A stretch of 64,000 bases of DNA from Oceanobacter kriegii DSM 6294 (GCF_000422845.1 NZ_KE383934.1:62001-126000), one strand, 5' to 3'. Numbered from the stretch's first letter, positions 17,483-27,552 are shown. Notes: generated by a model from the letters alone, not told the origin. A program made the numbers and translations.

Positions 17483-18511
17483 TCAGAGCTCGGACAGGGT
17501 TTCCAGAATCCGTTTGTAGCTGACAAAACGTTCTGGCGTTACTTCGTCGTTATCAACCGCCTCTATCAACGCACAGCCCGGTTCGCTTTCGTGGCGGCAG
17601 TCGCGGAAGCGGCAGTGGCCCGCCAGATCACGCAATTCACGGAAGCCGTACAGCACTTCGTCTTCGCTCATGTGCCAGAGGCCAAATTCGCGGATTCCGG
17701 GGGAGTCGATCAAGTCGCCACCGGCCGGGAAGTGGTACAAGCGGGCGGTGGTGGTGGTGTGCTTGCCCTTGCGGGTGTTTTCAGACAAGGCACCGACTTT
17801 CAGTTCGACGTCTGGCAGCAAGGTGTCGATCAGGGACGATTTACCCACACCAGATTGGCCAACAAAGACACTGACCCGGTCGTTGAGAAAGTCCTTCAGA
17901 TCGCCAAGGCTGTCCGGGTCTTTGGCGCTGACCTGTAAAATCTGATAGCCCAGATTGTGGTAGCGCTCCAGCAGAGGGTACAAGTGGAAACGGCTGAGGT
18001 CGTCCAGCAGGTCGACCTTGTTGAGCAGGATGATGGGCTCAATGTGGCAGTTTTCACAGGCGACCAGATAGCGGTCAATCAGGTTGGCGTGAGCGTGAGG
18101 CTCAGGCGCGACCACCAGCACAATAAAATCGATGTTGGCAGCAACGGGTTTGATTTCGTTGTAGGGATTCGGGCGCGACAGTTCGGACTCGCGGTCGAGG
18201 CGGGTTTCAACCACTCCCTGACGAATACCCTTGTCGTTTTCAGCGCCGGGGCGAAACACCACCATGTCGCCAGTCACCAGCGGCCCAAGGTTGGCGCGCA
18301 TAAAACAACGGTAGGAATTGCGCTCGCGGTCTTCAATTTCAACCTGCGAACCAAAGTGCGCGATCACCTGGCCATGAATTTCATCACCCAGCTCACCGGC
18401 GCTGAGCTGATCGGAAATTTCGGCTTCCTTTTGCTCGGCCCGTTTGGCTTTTTCTTCCTGGATCTTGGCGATGCGCCAGGTTTGTTTTTTGGTGAGCTTG
18501 CGTTTGGCCAT
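17483..18511 (-). CDS. rsgA: Small ribosomal subunit biogenesis GTPase RsgA
   Basis: A 342-aa circularly permuted GTPase that assists late 30S maturation. An OB-fold lies at the N-terminus (about 45-115), then the G motifs in permuted order: NKVD, GQSGVGKSS and DSPG. A zinc finger follows (CRFRDCRHESEPGC). The start MAKRKLTKKQTWRI at 18511 is the family standard; an ATG six codons earlier is less likely. It is followed by orn in the opposite direction with one small gene between, as in many gammaproteobacteria. Confidence 0.94.
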   Translation of the reverse strand: MAKRKLTKKQTWRIAKIQEEKAKRAEQKEAEISDQLSAGELGDEIHGQVIAHFGSQVEIEDRERNSYRCFMRANLGPLVTGDMVVFRPGAENDKGIRQGVVETRLDRESELSRPNPYNEIKPVAANIDFIVLVVAPEPHAHANLIDRYLVACENCHIEPIILLNKVDLLDDLSRFHLYPLLERYHNLGYQILQVSAKDPDSLGDLKDFLNDRVSVFVGQSGVGKSSLIDTLLPDVELKVGALSENTRKGKHTTTTARLYHFPAGGDLIDSPGIREFGLWHMSEDEVLYGFRELRDLAGHCRFRDCRHESEPGCALIEAVDNDEVTPERFVSYKRILETLSEL

Positions 18512-18584
18512 GCGACTCTCTGAATTCAACGAAGGCCGCTATTCTCCGGTTTGGTCAGCAAGGGCGCAAGTGGGGAGGAGGATA

Positions 18585-18920
18585 TTACAGCGCCGCGGTA
18601 GAACCGTTCACGTCGGTCAACTGGCGTTGCAGACGACGACGTTGGGAGCCCAGCATCAGCAAGCCGCTTGCGCACAACAGCATCCAGACCGAGCCTGCGG
18701 CAATCATGCTGATGTTTACTTCAGGGTTGGATAGCAGTGGGTGGACATCGCGGCTGTAAGGACTGAAACGGCCAAAAAATCCAAACGCCACCAGCATCAT
18801 GCCGGGAGCATCCAGTACGGCGATCAGCACACTTTTGCGGTGGATTTTGTCGAGTTCTTCATAGACTGCCTGATTGCTGCTGCACTGCTGGTCGGGCAAG
18901 GCGAGGGACTTCCGGGTCAA
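18585..18920 (-). CDS. Small predicted membrane protein
   Basis: A 111-aa protein that I do not recognise. Two hydrophobic segments are visible (about 32-50 and 72-92, the second AAGSVWMLLCASGLLML), with an Arg-rich segment after the second (SQRRRLQRQL). It is probably an inner-membrane hairpin. It lies 73 bp upstream of rsgA on the same strand and could be its operon leader; it is divergent from orn. Coding status rests on the open frame and its plausible membrane pattern only. Confidence 0.6.
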   Translation of the reverse strand: MTRKSLALPDQQCSSNQAVYEELDKIHRKSVLIAVLDAPGMMLVAFGFFGRFSPYSRDVHPLLSNPEVNISMIAAGSVWMLLCASGLLMLGSQRRRLQRQLTDVNGSTAAL

Positions 18921-19115
18921 AACGAAACTCTTTCAACAGCTGACTGAGGGGTCAGAAATATAGTGATTGTCGGACAATATAATCGGAACTGGTTCACAAA
19001 ATCAGGGGTGTTAAAAATCTCATTAGTATTTATGTGGATTTATAACCAAAGCCCGACACTCCCACCTTGGGCCGTTAGCCGCTAGAATTTCAGCAAACCT
19101 CAACGGGAAAGAAAC

Positions 19116-19661
19116 ATGAGTCAGCAAGACAATCTGGTGTGGATGGATCTGGAAATGACCGGTCTGGAGCCAGAGCGTGATGTGATTATTGAAATCGCCA
19201 CCATCGTCACCGACAGCAATATGAACGTGATTGCCGAAGGACCGGTAATGGCCATCAAGCAGCCAGACATTTTGCTGGACGCCATGGACGAGTGGAACAC
19301 CCGTACCCACGGCAACTCGGGTCTGACCCAGCGGGTGAAGGACAGTGAATTCAACTGCCGTGCCGCCGAGCTGGAAACCCTGGCGTTCCTCAAGCAACAC
19401 GTGAAAGCAGGCACCTCGCCACTGTGTGGCAACAGCATCCATCAGGACCGTCGTTTTCTGGTGAAATACATGCCGGAGCTGGAAGCCTTCTTCCATTACC
19501 GCAACATCGACGTTAGCACTCTCAAAGAGCTGGCCAAGCGCTGGAACCCGGCGGTGGTGTCATCGTTCACCAAAACCGGTACGCATCAGGCGCTGGACGA
19601 TATTCGTGAGTCGATCAACGAGCTCAAGCATTACCGCCAGCATTTCCTGATCAGTCAGTGA
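19116..19661 (+). CDS. orn: Oligoribonuclease
   Basis: A 181-aa 3'-5' exoribonuclease of the DEDDh family that degrades very short RNAs, including pGpG from c-di-GMP breakdown. The acidic motifs are seen: WMDLEMTGL (DxE) near the start, a central [10 protein letters not shown], and [12 protein letters not shown] at the end. The length matches E. coli Orn. GGGAAAG lies upstream of the ATG. With FimX in the same window it touches c-di-GMP signalling, although the link is metabolic rather than genetic. Confidence 0.96.
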   Translation: MSQQDNLVWMDLEMTGLEPERDVIIEIATIVTDSNMNVIAEGPVMAIKQPDILLDAMDEWNTRTHGNSGLTQRVKDSEFNCRAAELETLAFLKQHVKAGTSPLCGNSIHQDRRFLVKYMPELEAFFHYRNIDVSTLKELAKRWNPAVVSSFTKTGTHQALDDIRESINELKHYRQHFLISQ

Positions 19662-19740
19662 TGGGGTTGATGCCAGTCTGGCCGAAACAGGCCGCCCCAC
19701 ACAGATAACCCATACCGAAAACCCATACCTAAAACCCAGG

Positions 19741-19776
19741 CAAACAAGCCAGCATCACGCTGGCCTGTTTGTTTTT
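19741..19776 (+). terminator. Terminator after orn
   Basis: A 13-bp stem with one mismatch (CAAACAAGCCAGC with GCTGGCCTGTTTG) and a short loop is followed by T5. It lies about 80 bp after the orn stop. Confidence 0.78.
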
Positions 19777-19814
19777 GGTCAGAGGGCCCCGCTTGTTCAG
19801 GGCTAGGTCGGAAA

Positions 19815-22109
19815 TCAGGACAGGGCTTCTGACGGTTTGTCTGCGGTGTGCATTTGCGCATGCTGCACGGCCAGATTGGACTGGCGAGCCCGTTCGACGG
19901 CATCGAGGAAATCCTTGCCCCAGTGGTCAATATCGTAATATTGCACCGCGTCATAGGCATCGCGCAGGCGGGCCTTGGCTTCGCCCTTGTCCATGGTTAG
20001 GCCCTGCCATGCCGAGTCCGCCAGCTCATGAGGAGAATGTGGGTTGGTCAGCACCGCGCCTTTCAGCTCGGCGGCGGCACCGGCAAATTCCGACAGCACC
20101 AGTACACCGTCGCCGTCAATCATGCCCTGGGTCGCCACGTATTCCTTAGCCACCAGATTAAGACCATCGCGCAGTGGCGTAATCCACATCACATCGGCGA
20201 CGGCGTAGTAGGCCACCAACTGTTCAAACGGCACCTTGCGGAAGAAGAACTGCAGCGGCATCCAGCCGACCTGGGCAAAACGGCCATTGATACGACCAAC
20301 CGCCTGCTCAATCTCGGTTTGCAGCTCAGCGTAAATCGTCATTTCCTTGGCCGCAGGCACGCACACGGTGATCAGCGTAACCTCGCCAATCAGCTCCGGA
20401 TGTTCGTCCAGCAAACGCTCAAAGGCTTGCAGTTTTTCCAGAATACCCTTGGTGTAGTCGAGGCGCTCAACCGACAGCAGCACCTTGGTGCCTTCCAGTT
20501 CGGACTTGAGATTTTCAATTTGCTTCTGAATCGCCGGGTCGTCGAGGGAGTGGGTGATGCGGCCCAAATCCAGCCCTACCGGGTGAGCGCCCAGATGAAT
20601 ACGACGACCATTCACTTCAATCACCGAAGTCATTTCCTCAAGTCCCACCGCACAGCCGTAAGTCAGGAAACGCGGCGCACAGTTGGTGCGTTCGATCACT
20701 TTCAGTGGCGTCACACCACGGGCGACGTCGATAAAGTTCTCTGACTGACGCGGAATGTGGAAGCCGACAAAATCGCACTGCAGCAGGCTGCCGATGATCT
20801 CTTTTCTCCATGGCACCACATTGAACACGTCGGCGGATGGGAAATAGGTGTGGTGGAAGAAAGCAATGGTCAGGTCCGGACGCATTTCGCGCAGGTAGGC
20901 GGGTACCATCCAGAGGTTGTAATCGTGAATCCACACGGTGGCGTTTTCTGCCGCTTCCAAAGCGGTTTGTTCGGCGAATTTCTTGTTCACCTTCAGGAAC
21001 ACCTGCCAGTCTTCCTCAAGGAAGGTCGCGCGCTCCCAAAAGGTATGCAGGGTTGGCCAGAAAGCCTCCTTGGAGAATTTCTTGTAGAAGATATCCACTT
21101 CCTGCTTGGTCAGGTTGACCCGGGCAACCGCCAGATTCGGGTATTTGACCTTGTCGACCGAAGAACGGGTCTTGTAGCCCGGCGTTGATGGACTGACGCT
21201 CGACCAGGCCACCCAGGAACCGGTTTTACCGTCACCGAAGAAGCTCAGCAGAGTCGGGATAATGCCGTTCGGTGACGATGGCTGGCGCTCGACCACAGCA
21301 CCGTTTTCCACCGACTCTTCAAATGGCAGGCGGTGATAGACCACCACCAGATCGGATTTACCGGGTTGAACGTCGTCACGGGTTTCATGGGCGACGCCTT
21401 GCTCGCCGAGGAATCCGTACTGATTAAAGGCTTCAATAATGCCGCCAGCACCAACTTCATTGGCGTGGTAAACCAGCGATTCGCGCTCGGTGTGCTCCAA
21501 CAAACGGTCTTCAGAACCACCCACGCACACGGCCGGGTAATCCAGCGATAGCATGGCCAGGTCGTTGAGGCTGTCGCCCGCAATCAGCACTTCGTTCTGG
21601 GCCAGCCCCAAATGGTCAATCAGCGATTGCAGGGTGGTGCCCTTGTTCACGCCACGCGGCAATATGTCGAGGTATTGATGATAGGAATACAGCAGGTCGC
21701 AACCGAGCTTGCTGATGACTTCACGAACCTCATCGGTGACTTCTTCAGGTTGGCAATCGTACGAGCAGCGGCGCTCTTGCGGTACGTCCTGACGAATAAG
21801 GTTGGGGAAGGCATCCAGTGCGCTGGCAACGGCCACTTCACCGGGCCAGTTGTGTTCGATTTCGGCCTGAATATCGCCAATGGGTTGCAAGGTGTCGCCA
21901 TCCACGATGGTCGCGCCTACGTCGCAGATGATGTAGTCGGGCTTGGGCAGCGATGGGTCGGACAGCAGCGGGATAACCATTTCCAGACCACGGCCGGTCA
22001 CATAGGCCAGCTGGATGTGCGGATGGTGACTGATCAGTTGGTAAAGCTGGTAACGGGCCTCTTGAGAGCCTGCGAGCAAGGTTCCATCAAGGTCTGTTGC
22101 AAGTAACAT
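19815..22109 (-). CDS. ggpPS: Fused HAD phosphatase and GT20 glycosyltransferase, probable glucosylglycerol-phosphate synthase/phosphatase
   Basis: A 764-aa fusion. Residues 1-235 are a HAD phosphatase (DLDGTLL at the start, IAGDSLNDLAML later) of the sucrose-phosphatase type. Residues about 250-745 are a GT20 glycosyltransferase (FSKEAFWPTLHTFWER, WIHDYNLWMVP, FFHHTYFPSADVF). The GT20 part looks more like glucosylglycerol-phosphate synthase than trehalose-6-phosphate synthase, and an N-terminal phosphatase fused to it is known as GgpPS from Stenotrophomonas. It would make glucosylglycerol, a salt-stress solute, from ADP-glucose and glycerol 3-phosphate. A trehalose enzyme is the main alternative. 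It stands alone on the minus strand. Confidence 0.75.
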   Translation of the reverse strand: MLLATDLDGTLLAGSQEARYQLYQLISHHPHIQLAYVTGRGLEMVIPLLSDPSLPKPDYIICDVGATIVDGDTLQPIGDIQAEIEHNWPGEVAVASALDAFPNLIRQDVPQERRCSYDCQPEEVTDEVREVISKLGCDLLYSYHQYLDILPRGVNKGTTLQSLIDHLGLAQNEVLIAGDSLNDLAMLSLDYPAVCVGGSEDRLLEHTERESLVYHANEVGAGGIIEAFNQYGFLGEQGVAHETRDDVQPGKSDLVVVYHRLPFEESVENGAVVERQPSSPNGIIPTLLSFFGDGKTGSWVAWSSVSPSTPGYKTRSSVDKVKYPNLAVARVNLTKQEVDIFYKKFSKEAFWPTLHTFWERATFLEEDWQVFLKVNKKFAEQTALEAAENATVWIHDYNLWMVPAYLREMRPDLTIAFFHHTYFPSADVFNVVPWRKEIIGSLLQCDFVGFHIPRQSENFIDVARGVTPLKVIERTNCAPRFLTYGCAVGLEEMTSVIEVNGRRIHLGAHPVGLDLGRITHSLDDPAIQKQIENLKSELEGTKVLLSVERLDYTKGILEKLQAFERLLDEHPELIGEVTLITVCVPAAKEMTIYAELQTEIEQAVGRINGRFAQVGWMPLQFFFRKVPFEQLVAYYAVADVMWITPLRDGLNLVAKEYVATQGMIDGDGVLVLSEFAGAAAELKGAVLTNPHSPHELADSAWQGLTMDKGEAKARLRDAYDAVQYYDIDHWGKDFLDAVERARQSNLAVQHAQMHTADKPSEALS

Positions 22110-22279
22110 TGGATTGTATCTCCTTCCGGAACTGGTTCCGTGTTGACCACGGGCGGTTCCGATTGACGGTTAGGGCCTCTCGTCATTGAGGGGCCTGCAC
22201 TCGCAACCCTGGAGGCAAGGCTGCGGGCTGGTGGATGCCGCTGTCAGGGTCCATGTAGGACAAGCGGACGTTGTGAAAG

Positions 22280-23755
22280 TCAGAATCCCAATGGAGGAAG
22301 ATGTTCCTCGTGCTGAGTGTTTTCTGATCGTTTATTTACCTTACCTGAGTTATTTTCAGAATTCGATAGCGATTGGCTATCAATGTCTGCTTTGTGGCTG
22401 TCGTCATTCGCTGCCCTGTGCTCGGAAGAGCCAGAGGTGTTTGAGTGCTCAGCGGAGCCAGAGGTGTTTGGGTTCGCGGCGGAGCCTGAAGAGCCTGAAT
22501 CTGTTTCTGGTTCGTTGGTCATCTCCGTATCTTCTTCAGGAATCATTTCCAGCACCGCAGGTGTGGTACGCACCATGGGCACAAAGTGGCTGGTGGATTC
22601 TGGCTCCGGCTCGGCAATGGCGGCCGGGCGGGTGAGTTTGAAGCCAACATAGAGAGCAATCAGGCCGTGGGCCAAGGCAAAGTACAGCAACAAGGTGGTA
22701 GCGGAGGTCCATTCCATCAGAGTACCTGCCAGTGCCGGTCCAACGGCTGCCCCCATGCCATGCAACAGCAACAGGGCGCTGCCCGCGGGCAAAATGTCGC
22801 GGTGGTCAATGTGATCGACCAGATGGGCAACCGACACCGGATAAATGGCAAATGCCGCGCCGCCCCACAGGGCCATGCTTAACAGTACCAGCCAGTAGGG
22901 CGTTGGCAGCATCCATGACACCAGTGCAATGCCAAAGCCGACTGCGGCGGTAATACCCAGCACCCAGCGGCGGTCGTGCTTGTCGGAATAGCGGCCCAAT
23001 GGGTACTGGAACAAGGCACCACCCACAATAGAGGCAGACATCAGCGTCGCCACCTGACCGCTTTCCAGCCCAATACGCTGGCCATACACTGGCATCAGGC
23101 CCCAGAAGGCCCCCATGGCAAGGCCCGATAAAACCCCGCCAGCAACAGCAATGGGCGCAATTTTCAGCAGCTTGCGCAGCGAAAACCGTTTGACCTCGGC
23201 CACCGACGGCTGCGCCAGCCGGGTCCAGGTAATGGGCACCAGGCTGATGCACACCAGCATGGCAGCCAGTGCAAAGAGGGTGAAATTCATCGGGCTGTCG
23301 AGTTGCAACAGCTGCTGGGTCAGCGCTAGCGAACCCAGGTTAACCGCCATGTACACGGCAAACACCTGACCGCGTTTTTCGGCGGGAGTGACGTCGTTCA
23401 GCCAGCTTTCAATGATGGTGTACAGAATCACCAGCACGGCTCCGGTGACCACACGCAGCAGCATCCAGCTGTAAGGGTTTACCAGCAATACGTGGGTTAA
23501 AACCACCGCTGCTGAAATCGCCGCGCAGAGTGCAAAGGCACGGATATGGCCAATGCGTCTGAGCATGGGAATGCCGGCATAAAAGCCGACGAAGAAACCC
23601 ACAAAGTAGCCCGACATGATGTAGCCAATCAGGCTGTCACTGTAGCCTTCCATACCGCCCCGCAAGGCCAGCAGGGTGTTCAGCAGTCCGTTTCCGAACA
23701 GCAACAGCGAGACGCCCAACAGCAGCGACCCCACCGGTACAATCATGGGCAACAT
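22280..23755 (-). CDS. MFS transporter with acidic C-terminal tail (paralogue 1)
   Basis: A 491-aa major facilitator with 12 predicted helices, and the MFS loop PLGRYSDKHDRRW between halves. The substrate is unknown; it resembles the YcaD-like group. I start at the ATG at 23755 because GAGGAGAA lies just upstream; an ATG at 23854 would add 33 residues. After the last helix is a tail of about 110 residues, rich in Ser, Asn, Glu and His, starting with FVPMVRTTPAVLEM. A paralogue of identical length lies at 41103-42578 and shares that tail motif. It precedes ggpPS on the same strand by 170 bp. Confidence 0.85.
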   Translation of the reverse strand: MLPMIVPVGSLLLGVSLLLFGNGLLNTLLALRGGMEGYSDSLIGYIMSGYFVGFFVGFYAGIPMLRRIGHIRAFALCAAISAAVVLTHVLLVNPYSWMLLRVVTGAVLVILYTIIESWLNDVTPAEKRGQVFAVYMAVNLGSLALTQQLLQLDSPMNFTLFALAAMLVCISLVPITWTRLAQPSVAEVKRFSLRKLLKIAPIAVAGGVLSGLAMGAFWGLMPVYGQRIGLESGQVATLMSASIVGGALFQYPLGRYSDKHDRRWVLGITAAVGFGIALVSWMLPTPYWLVLLSMALWGGAAFAIYPVSVAHLVDHIDHRDILPAGSALLLLHGMGAAVGPALAGTLMEWTSATTLLLYFALAHGLIALYVGFKLTRPAAIAEPEPESTSHFVPMVRTTPAVLEMIPEEDTEMTNEPETDSGSSGSAANPNTSGSAEHSNTSGSSEHRAANDDSHKADIDSQSLSNSENNSGKVNKRSENTQHEEHLPPLGF

Positions 23756-24449
23756 CTTCGGTTCTCCTCTATGCGGTGGTTTTGATAGAGCATGAAACAC
23801 AGCATGAACCAGACGCTGGCTGGTTGTCGGCGATGTTTGAATGGAACGGTTCAATTGGCCGACATTGGCAACTTTGGAGTTTCTGAAAGCCGAGATGGCC
23901 CGAATGGTGTGCTATTGACGATGCGATTAGCGAAATCCTGTCCGGTGACAATTTGAGCAGTTGGCCAATCGGCTTTAATCGCTGGCGACCCTGTTTTGTC
24001 TGTTGCATGCTGAAGAATCTGACCGGATGGTCATGCTGTGTGTGGTCGGCGGTGGGGTTGTACTCCCTTATTTGCGGCAGATTATTCCAGCGACAAAATA
24101 AACAACCGGATTTAATTCTGGTTAGGCTCCATAGACTGCTTCGACCATCGCAAATGGCGCTGAAATTCCAGCCAGAATAGTCTGAAATGTGAGCCAACAG
24201 CGAAGTTGGGGCGAATTTCAGCCGAAAAAGTGGTGCATACGGTCAGGTTAACGGTTGTCATGCCTCTGTAATGCAAAGAAAATAGCGCCCGGCAACGCGG
24301 CCATATTGATACATCGGTAAACGGGCATTTTTTGCACGGTTGACCGGGCAGTACGAGTGTTCGGAATGTGTTTGTGCAGACGAACCAACGTTTGTCCGTT
24401 AACCATCCGCGAACGCCTTTATAAGAAACTACACCAAAGACGGTACCCA
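23756..24449. other. Intergenic region upstream of the ABC importer
   Basis: This 694-bp stretch lies between the divergent MFS gene and the amino acid importer operon and should hold both promoters. Open frames in it are short and lack family likeness. I see no strong hairpin, repeat or clear sigma-70 pair; TTGACC near 24342 is a possible -35 without a good -10. Confidence 0.4.
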
Positions 24450-25226
24450 ATGAGTAACACCCCACTGGCACTGGAATTGATCGATATCCATAAATCCTAC
24501 GGCGAGCTGGAAGTGCTCAAAGGGGTCACTCTGAAAGCCAACAAGGGCGACGTGATCTCCATCCTGGGGTCCAGTGGTTCAGGTAAAAGTACCCTGTTGC
24601 GCTGCATCAACCTGCTGGAAAAACCCAGCAAGGGCGAAATTGTTATTGGTGGCGAGCAACTCAAGCTGAAAGCCGGTAAAGGCAACGAGCTGGAGGCCGA
24701 AAACCCACGTCAGCTTGAGCAACTGCGCTCCCGCCTTGGTTTTGTGTTCCAGCAGTTCAATCTGTGGCCACACATGACCATCCTCGAGAACATCATGGAA
24801 GCACCGGTTCAGGTGCTGAAAGTATCCAAAAAAGACGCCAAGGAACGCGCCCTCAAGCTGTTGGCCAAAGTTGGCCTGACCGGTAAGGAAAACGCGTATC
24901 CAGCCCATTTGTCCGGTGGTCAGCAGCAGCGTGTGGCGATTGCCCGCACGCTGGCAATGGAACCGGATGTGCTGCTGTTCGATGAGCCAACCTCTGCCCT
25001 CGACCCTGAGCTTGTGAACGAAGTGCTGGCGGTGATGAAAGAGCTGGCCGAAGAAGGCCGCACCATGCTGATTGTGACCCACGAAATGCGCTTTGCCCGT
25101 GACGTGTCGAGCCAGGTGGTGTTCCTGCATCAGGGCCAGATTGAGGAAATGGGTCCACCAGAGCAGGTGTTCGACAACCCGAGCTCCGAGCGCGTAAAAG
25201 AGTTTATGGCCAGCCACAAGGGCTGA
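24450..25226 (+). CDS. aotP: Basic amino acid ABC transporter, ATP-binding protein (AotP/HisP type)
   Basis: A 258-aa ATPase of a polar amino acid importer. It has Walker A (GSSGSGKST), the Q-loop, the signature LSGGQQQR and Walker B ([12 protein letters not shown]) followed by the switch histidine ([10 protein letters not shown]). It is close to HisP/AotP, which power arginine, ornithine, lysine or histidine uptake. It is first in a four-gene operon with the binding protein and two permeases. Arginine as substrate is inferred from the ast genes 3 kb downstream. The ATG at 24450 is chosen; the frame extends upstream without family likeness. Confidence 0.9.
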   Translation: MSNTPLALELIDIHKSYGELEVLKGVTLKANKGDVISILGSSGSGKSTLLRCINLLEKPSKGEIVIGGEQLKLKAGKGNELEAENPRQLEQLRSRLGFVFQQFNLWPHMTILENIMEAPVQVLKVSKKDAKERALKLLAKVGLTGKENAYPAHLSGGQQQRVAIARTLAMEPDVLLFDEPTSALDPELVNEVLAVMKELAEEGRTMLIVTHEMRFARDVSSQVVFLHQGQIEEMGPPEQVFDNPSSERVKEFMASHKG

Positions 25227-25313
25227 TCAGATAACAACAGATAACACCAACATCAAATCGTCAAACGTCACCCAGTGACGACAAAACCAACGACTGAAGA
25301 GACGAGGAACATC

Positions 25314-26063
25314 ATGAAGAAACTGATTGCTACTGCCGTTATGCTGGCAGCTTGTGCCACTGCACCGTTTGCCATGGCCGGCGACAAAGTCCGTATCGCC
25401 ACCGAAGGTGCCTACGCGCCGTTCAACATGATGGACAACCAGGGCAACCTGATTGGCTTCGACGTTGAAATTGCTGAAGCCCTGTGTGCCGAAATGAAAG
25501 CCGACTGTGAAATCGTTGCCCAGGACTGGGACGGCATCATTCCGGGTCTGCGCGCTCGCAAGTACGACGCCATCATCGCTTCCATGTCGATCACTGACGA
25601 GCGTCTGCGTGTTGTCGACTTCTCTGAAAAATACTACGCCAACGTACTGGCTTTCGTAGCGCCAAAAGGCACTGCCTTTGAAACCACCAAAGCAGCCCTG
25701 AAAGGCAAAACCATTGGTGCCCAGCGTGCCACCATTTCCGGTCAGTACCTGGAAGACAACTTCGGTGACATCGTTAACGTAAAACTGTACGACACCCAGG
25801 ACAACGCTTACCTGGATCTGGCCAGCGGTCGTCTGGACGGCATCATGTCCGACAAATTCCCGGCCTACGACTGGTTGCGTACCGCTGACGGTGAAGGCTT
25901 CGAGTTCAAGGGCGAAGACTTCGACATCAACGACGAAATCGCCATTGCCGTTCGTAAGGGCGACAAACTGGCAGGCAAGTTCAGCGAAGCCATCAAGGCC
26001 ATCCGTGCCAACGGCAAGTACGCTGAAATCAACGCCAAATACTTCCCGTTCGACATCTACTGA
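25314..26063 (+). CDS. aotJ: Periplasmic amino acid-binding protein (AotJ/ArgT type)
   Basis: A 249-aa solute-binding protein. A signal peptide (MKKLIATAVMLAACATAPFAMA) is followed by the family 3 signature (GFDVEIAEALCAEMKADC), the ligand-site segment DWDGIIPGL and SMSITDERLRVVDFSEKYY. These match lysine/arginine/ornithine-binding proteins. GAGGAA lies 8 nt before the ATG at 25314. It captures substrate in the periplasm and hands it to the permease pair encoded next. Confidence 0.92.
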   Translation: MKKLIATAVMLAACATAPFAMAGDKVRIATEGAYAPFNMMDNQGNLIGFDVEIAEALCAEMKADCEIVAQDWDGIIPGLRARKYDAIIASMSITDERLRVVDFSEKYYANVLAFVAPKGTAFETTKAALKGKTIGAQRATISGQYLEDNFGDIVNVKLYDTQDNAYLDLASGRLDGIMSDKFPAYDWLRTADGEGFEFKGEDFDINDEIAIAVRKGDKLAGKFSEAIKAIRANGKYAEINAKYFPFDIY

Positions 26064-26131
26064 TCGAACACCACCGGGGCAAATCGAACGATTTGCCCCG
26101 GTTCGTTTGACCATTCTGCAAGGTAATTCTC

Positions 26132-26824
26132 ATGGATCTACACGGCTACGGCGACCTGCTGCTGAGCGGCCTGTGGGTGACCATCAAACTGGCGTTGGTT
26201 AGCCTGTTTTTTGGCCTCATCATCGGCTTGGCTGGTGCAACTGCCAAACTGTCCTCCTCTCGGGTAGCACGTGGCATTGCCACTGCCTACACCACCATCG
26301 TCCGCGGTATTCCGGAACTGCTGCTGGTACTGACCCTGTATTTCGGTGGCTCGCAGCTGCTGATGTACTTTGCCAGCATGTTCGGTTACGACGAATACAT
26401 CGACGTAGGGCAGTTCTCTGCTGCCGTAGCAGCGTTGGCCATTGCCTTTGGTGCCTACAGCACCGAAGTCTTCCGCATGGCCATGCAAGATGTGCCCAAG
26501 GGCCAGTGGGAATCCGCTCAGGCCATGGGCATGACCCCGGTACAAACCTTCTTCCGCATTATTCTGCCGCAGGTATGGCGCTTGGCCATTCCAGGCTTGG
26601 GTAACCTGTTTCAGGTGCTGTTGAAAGACACCGCGCTGGTGTCTGTGGTGGGCCTTAACGAACTGATGCGTCAGGCGTCGGTGGGGGCAGCCACTACCAA
26701 ATCGCCGTTCGATTTCTACCTTGCAGCCGCCATCCTGTACCTGCTACTGACGGTCGGCACCACGCTGGTTACCGGCTTGCTGGAACGTATGAGCAAACCT
26801 GAACTTCGTGGAGGTCGCGCATGA
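26132..26824 (+). CDS. aotQ: Basic amino acid ABC transporter permease (AotQ/HisQ type)
   Basis: A 230-aa inner-membrane permease with about five helices. It has the family start (LLLSGLWVTIKLALVSLFFG) and the ATPase-contact EAA loop (WESAQAMGMTPVQTFFRIILPQ). It pairs with the next permease, which it overlaps by four bases (ATGA). It is the third gene of the importer operon. Confidence 0.92.
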   Translation: MDLHGYGDLLLSGLWVTIKLALVSLFFGLIIGLAGATAKLSSSRVARGIATAYTTIVRGIPELLLVLTLYFGGSQLLMYFASMFGYDEYIDVGQFSAAVAALAIAFGAYSTEVFRMAMQDVPKGQWESAQAMGMTPVQTFFRIILPQVWRLAIPGLGNLFQVLLKDTALVSVVGLNELMRQASVGAATTKSPFDFYLAAAILYLLLTVGTTLVTGLLERMSKPELRGGRA

Positions 26825-27522
26825 GCTGGGAGTGGAGTGTAATCTGGGAATACTTCCCGAAACTGCTGGACGGTGCCTGGCTGACACTGGAGCTGGTGGC
26901 GATTTCCGGCATTCTGGGTCTGGTGATTGCGGTACCGATGGCACTGATGCGTGCGTCCGATAACATGGCCATCAAGGCCCTGCCGTACGCCTATATTTTC
27001 TTCTTCCGTGGCACGCCGCTGTTGGTGCAAATCTTCCTGATTTACTACGGTGCCTCGCAATTTGACGCCGTGAAAGCGTCGGCGCTGTGGCCGATCCTGC
27101 GCGAGCCATACTGGTGCGCCATCATCGCCTTCTCACTGAACACCGCCGCCTACGGCGCGGAAATGATCCGTGGTGCCATTCAAGCGGTGCCAAAAGGCGA
27201 AATTGAAGCGGCCATGGCGTTGGGCATGAGCAAGTTCCAAACCATCAAGCGTATTATCTTGCGTCGTGCGGCAGGCATTGTGCTGCCGGGCTACAGCAAC
27301 GAAGTGCTGCTGATGCTGAAAAGCTCGGCGCTGGCATCCACCATCACGCTGCTGGACCTGACCGGCATGGCCCGAACCATCATCGCCCGTACCTACACGC
27401 CGCTGGAGATGTTCTTCGCCGCCGGTATGGTCTACCTGGCAATGGCTGCGGTGCTGATTCTGTGCTTCCGCTTGCTGGAGCGCCGCTTGAACAAATATCA
27501 GTTCGCCAAGCGTCCAATCTGA
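26821..27522 (+). CDS. aotM: Basic amino acid ABC transporter permease (AotM/HisM type)
   Basis: A 233-aa inner-membrane permease with the HisM-like segment FFFRGTPLLVQIFLIYYG and an EAA loop (EIEAAMALGMSKFQTIKRII). It forms the heterodimeric channel with the AotQ-type protein. The ATGA overlap with that gene means coupled translation. A strong hairpin follows and closes the operon. Confidence 0.92.
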   Translation: MSWEWSVIWEYFPKLLDGAWLTLELVAISGILGLVIAVPMALMRASDNMAIKALPYAYIFFFRGTPLLVQIFLIYYGASQFDAVKASALWPILREPYWCAIIAFSLNTAAYGAEMIRGAIQAVPKGEIEAAMALGMSKFQTIKRIILRRAAGIVLPGYSNEVLLMLKSSALASTITLLDLTGMARTIIARTYTPLEMFFAAGMVYLAMAAVLILCFRLLERRLNKYQFAKRPI

Positions 27523-27552
27523 ATTGATCTGATTTGATGTATTGTGCCTTTG

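Noticed and set aside
23769-24197. 142-aa minus-strand frame upstream of the MFS gene
   Set aside because: No ribosome site, domain or consistent composition; more likely promoter-region DNA.
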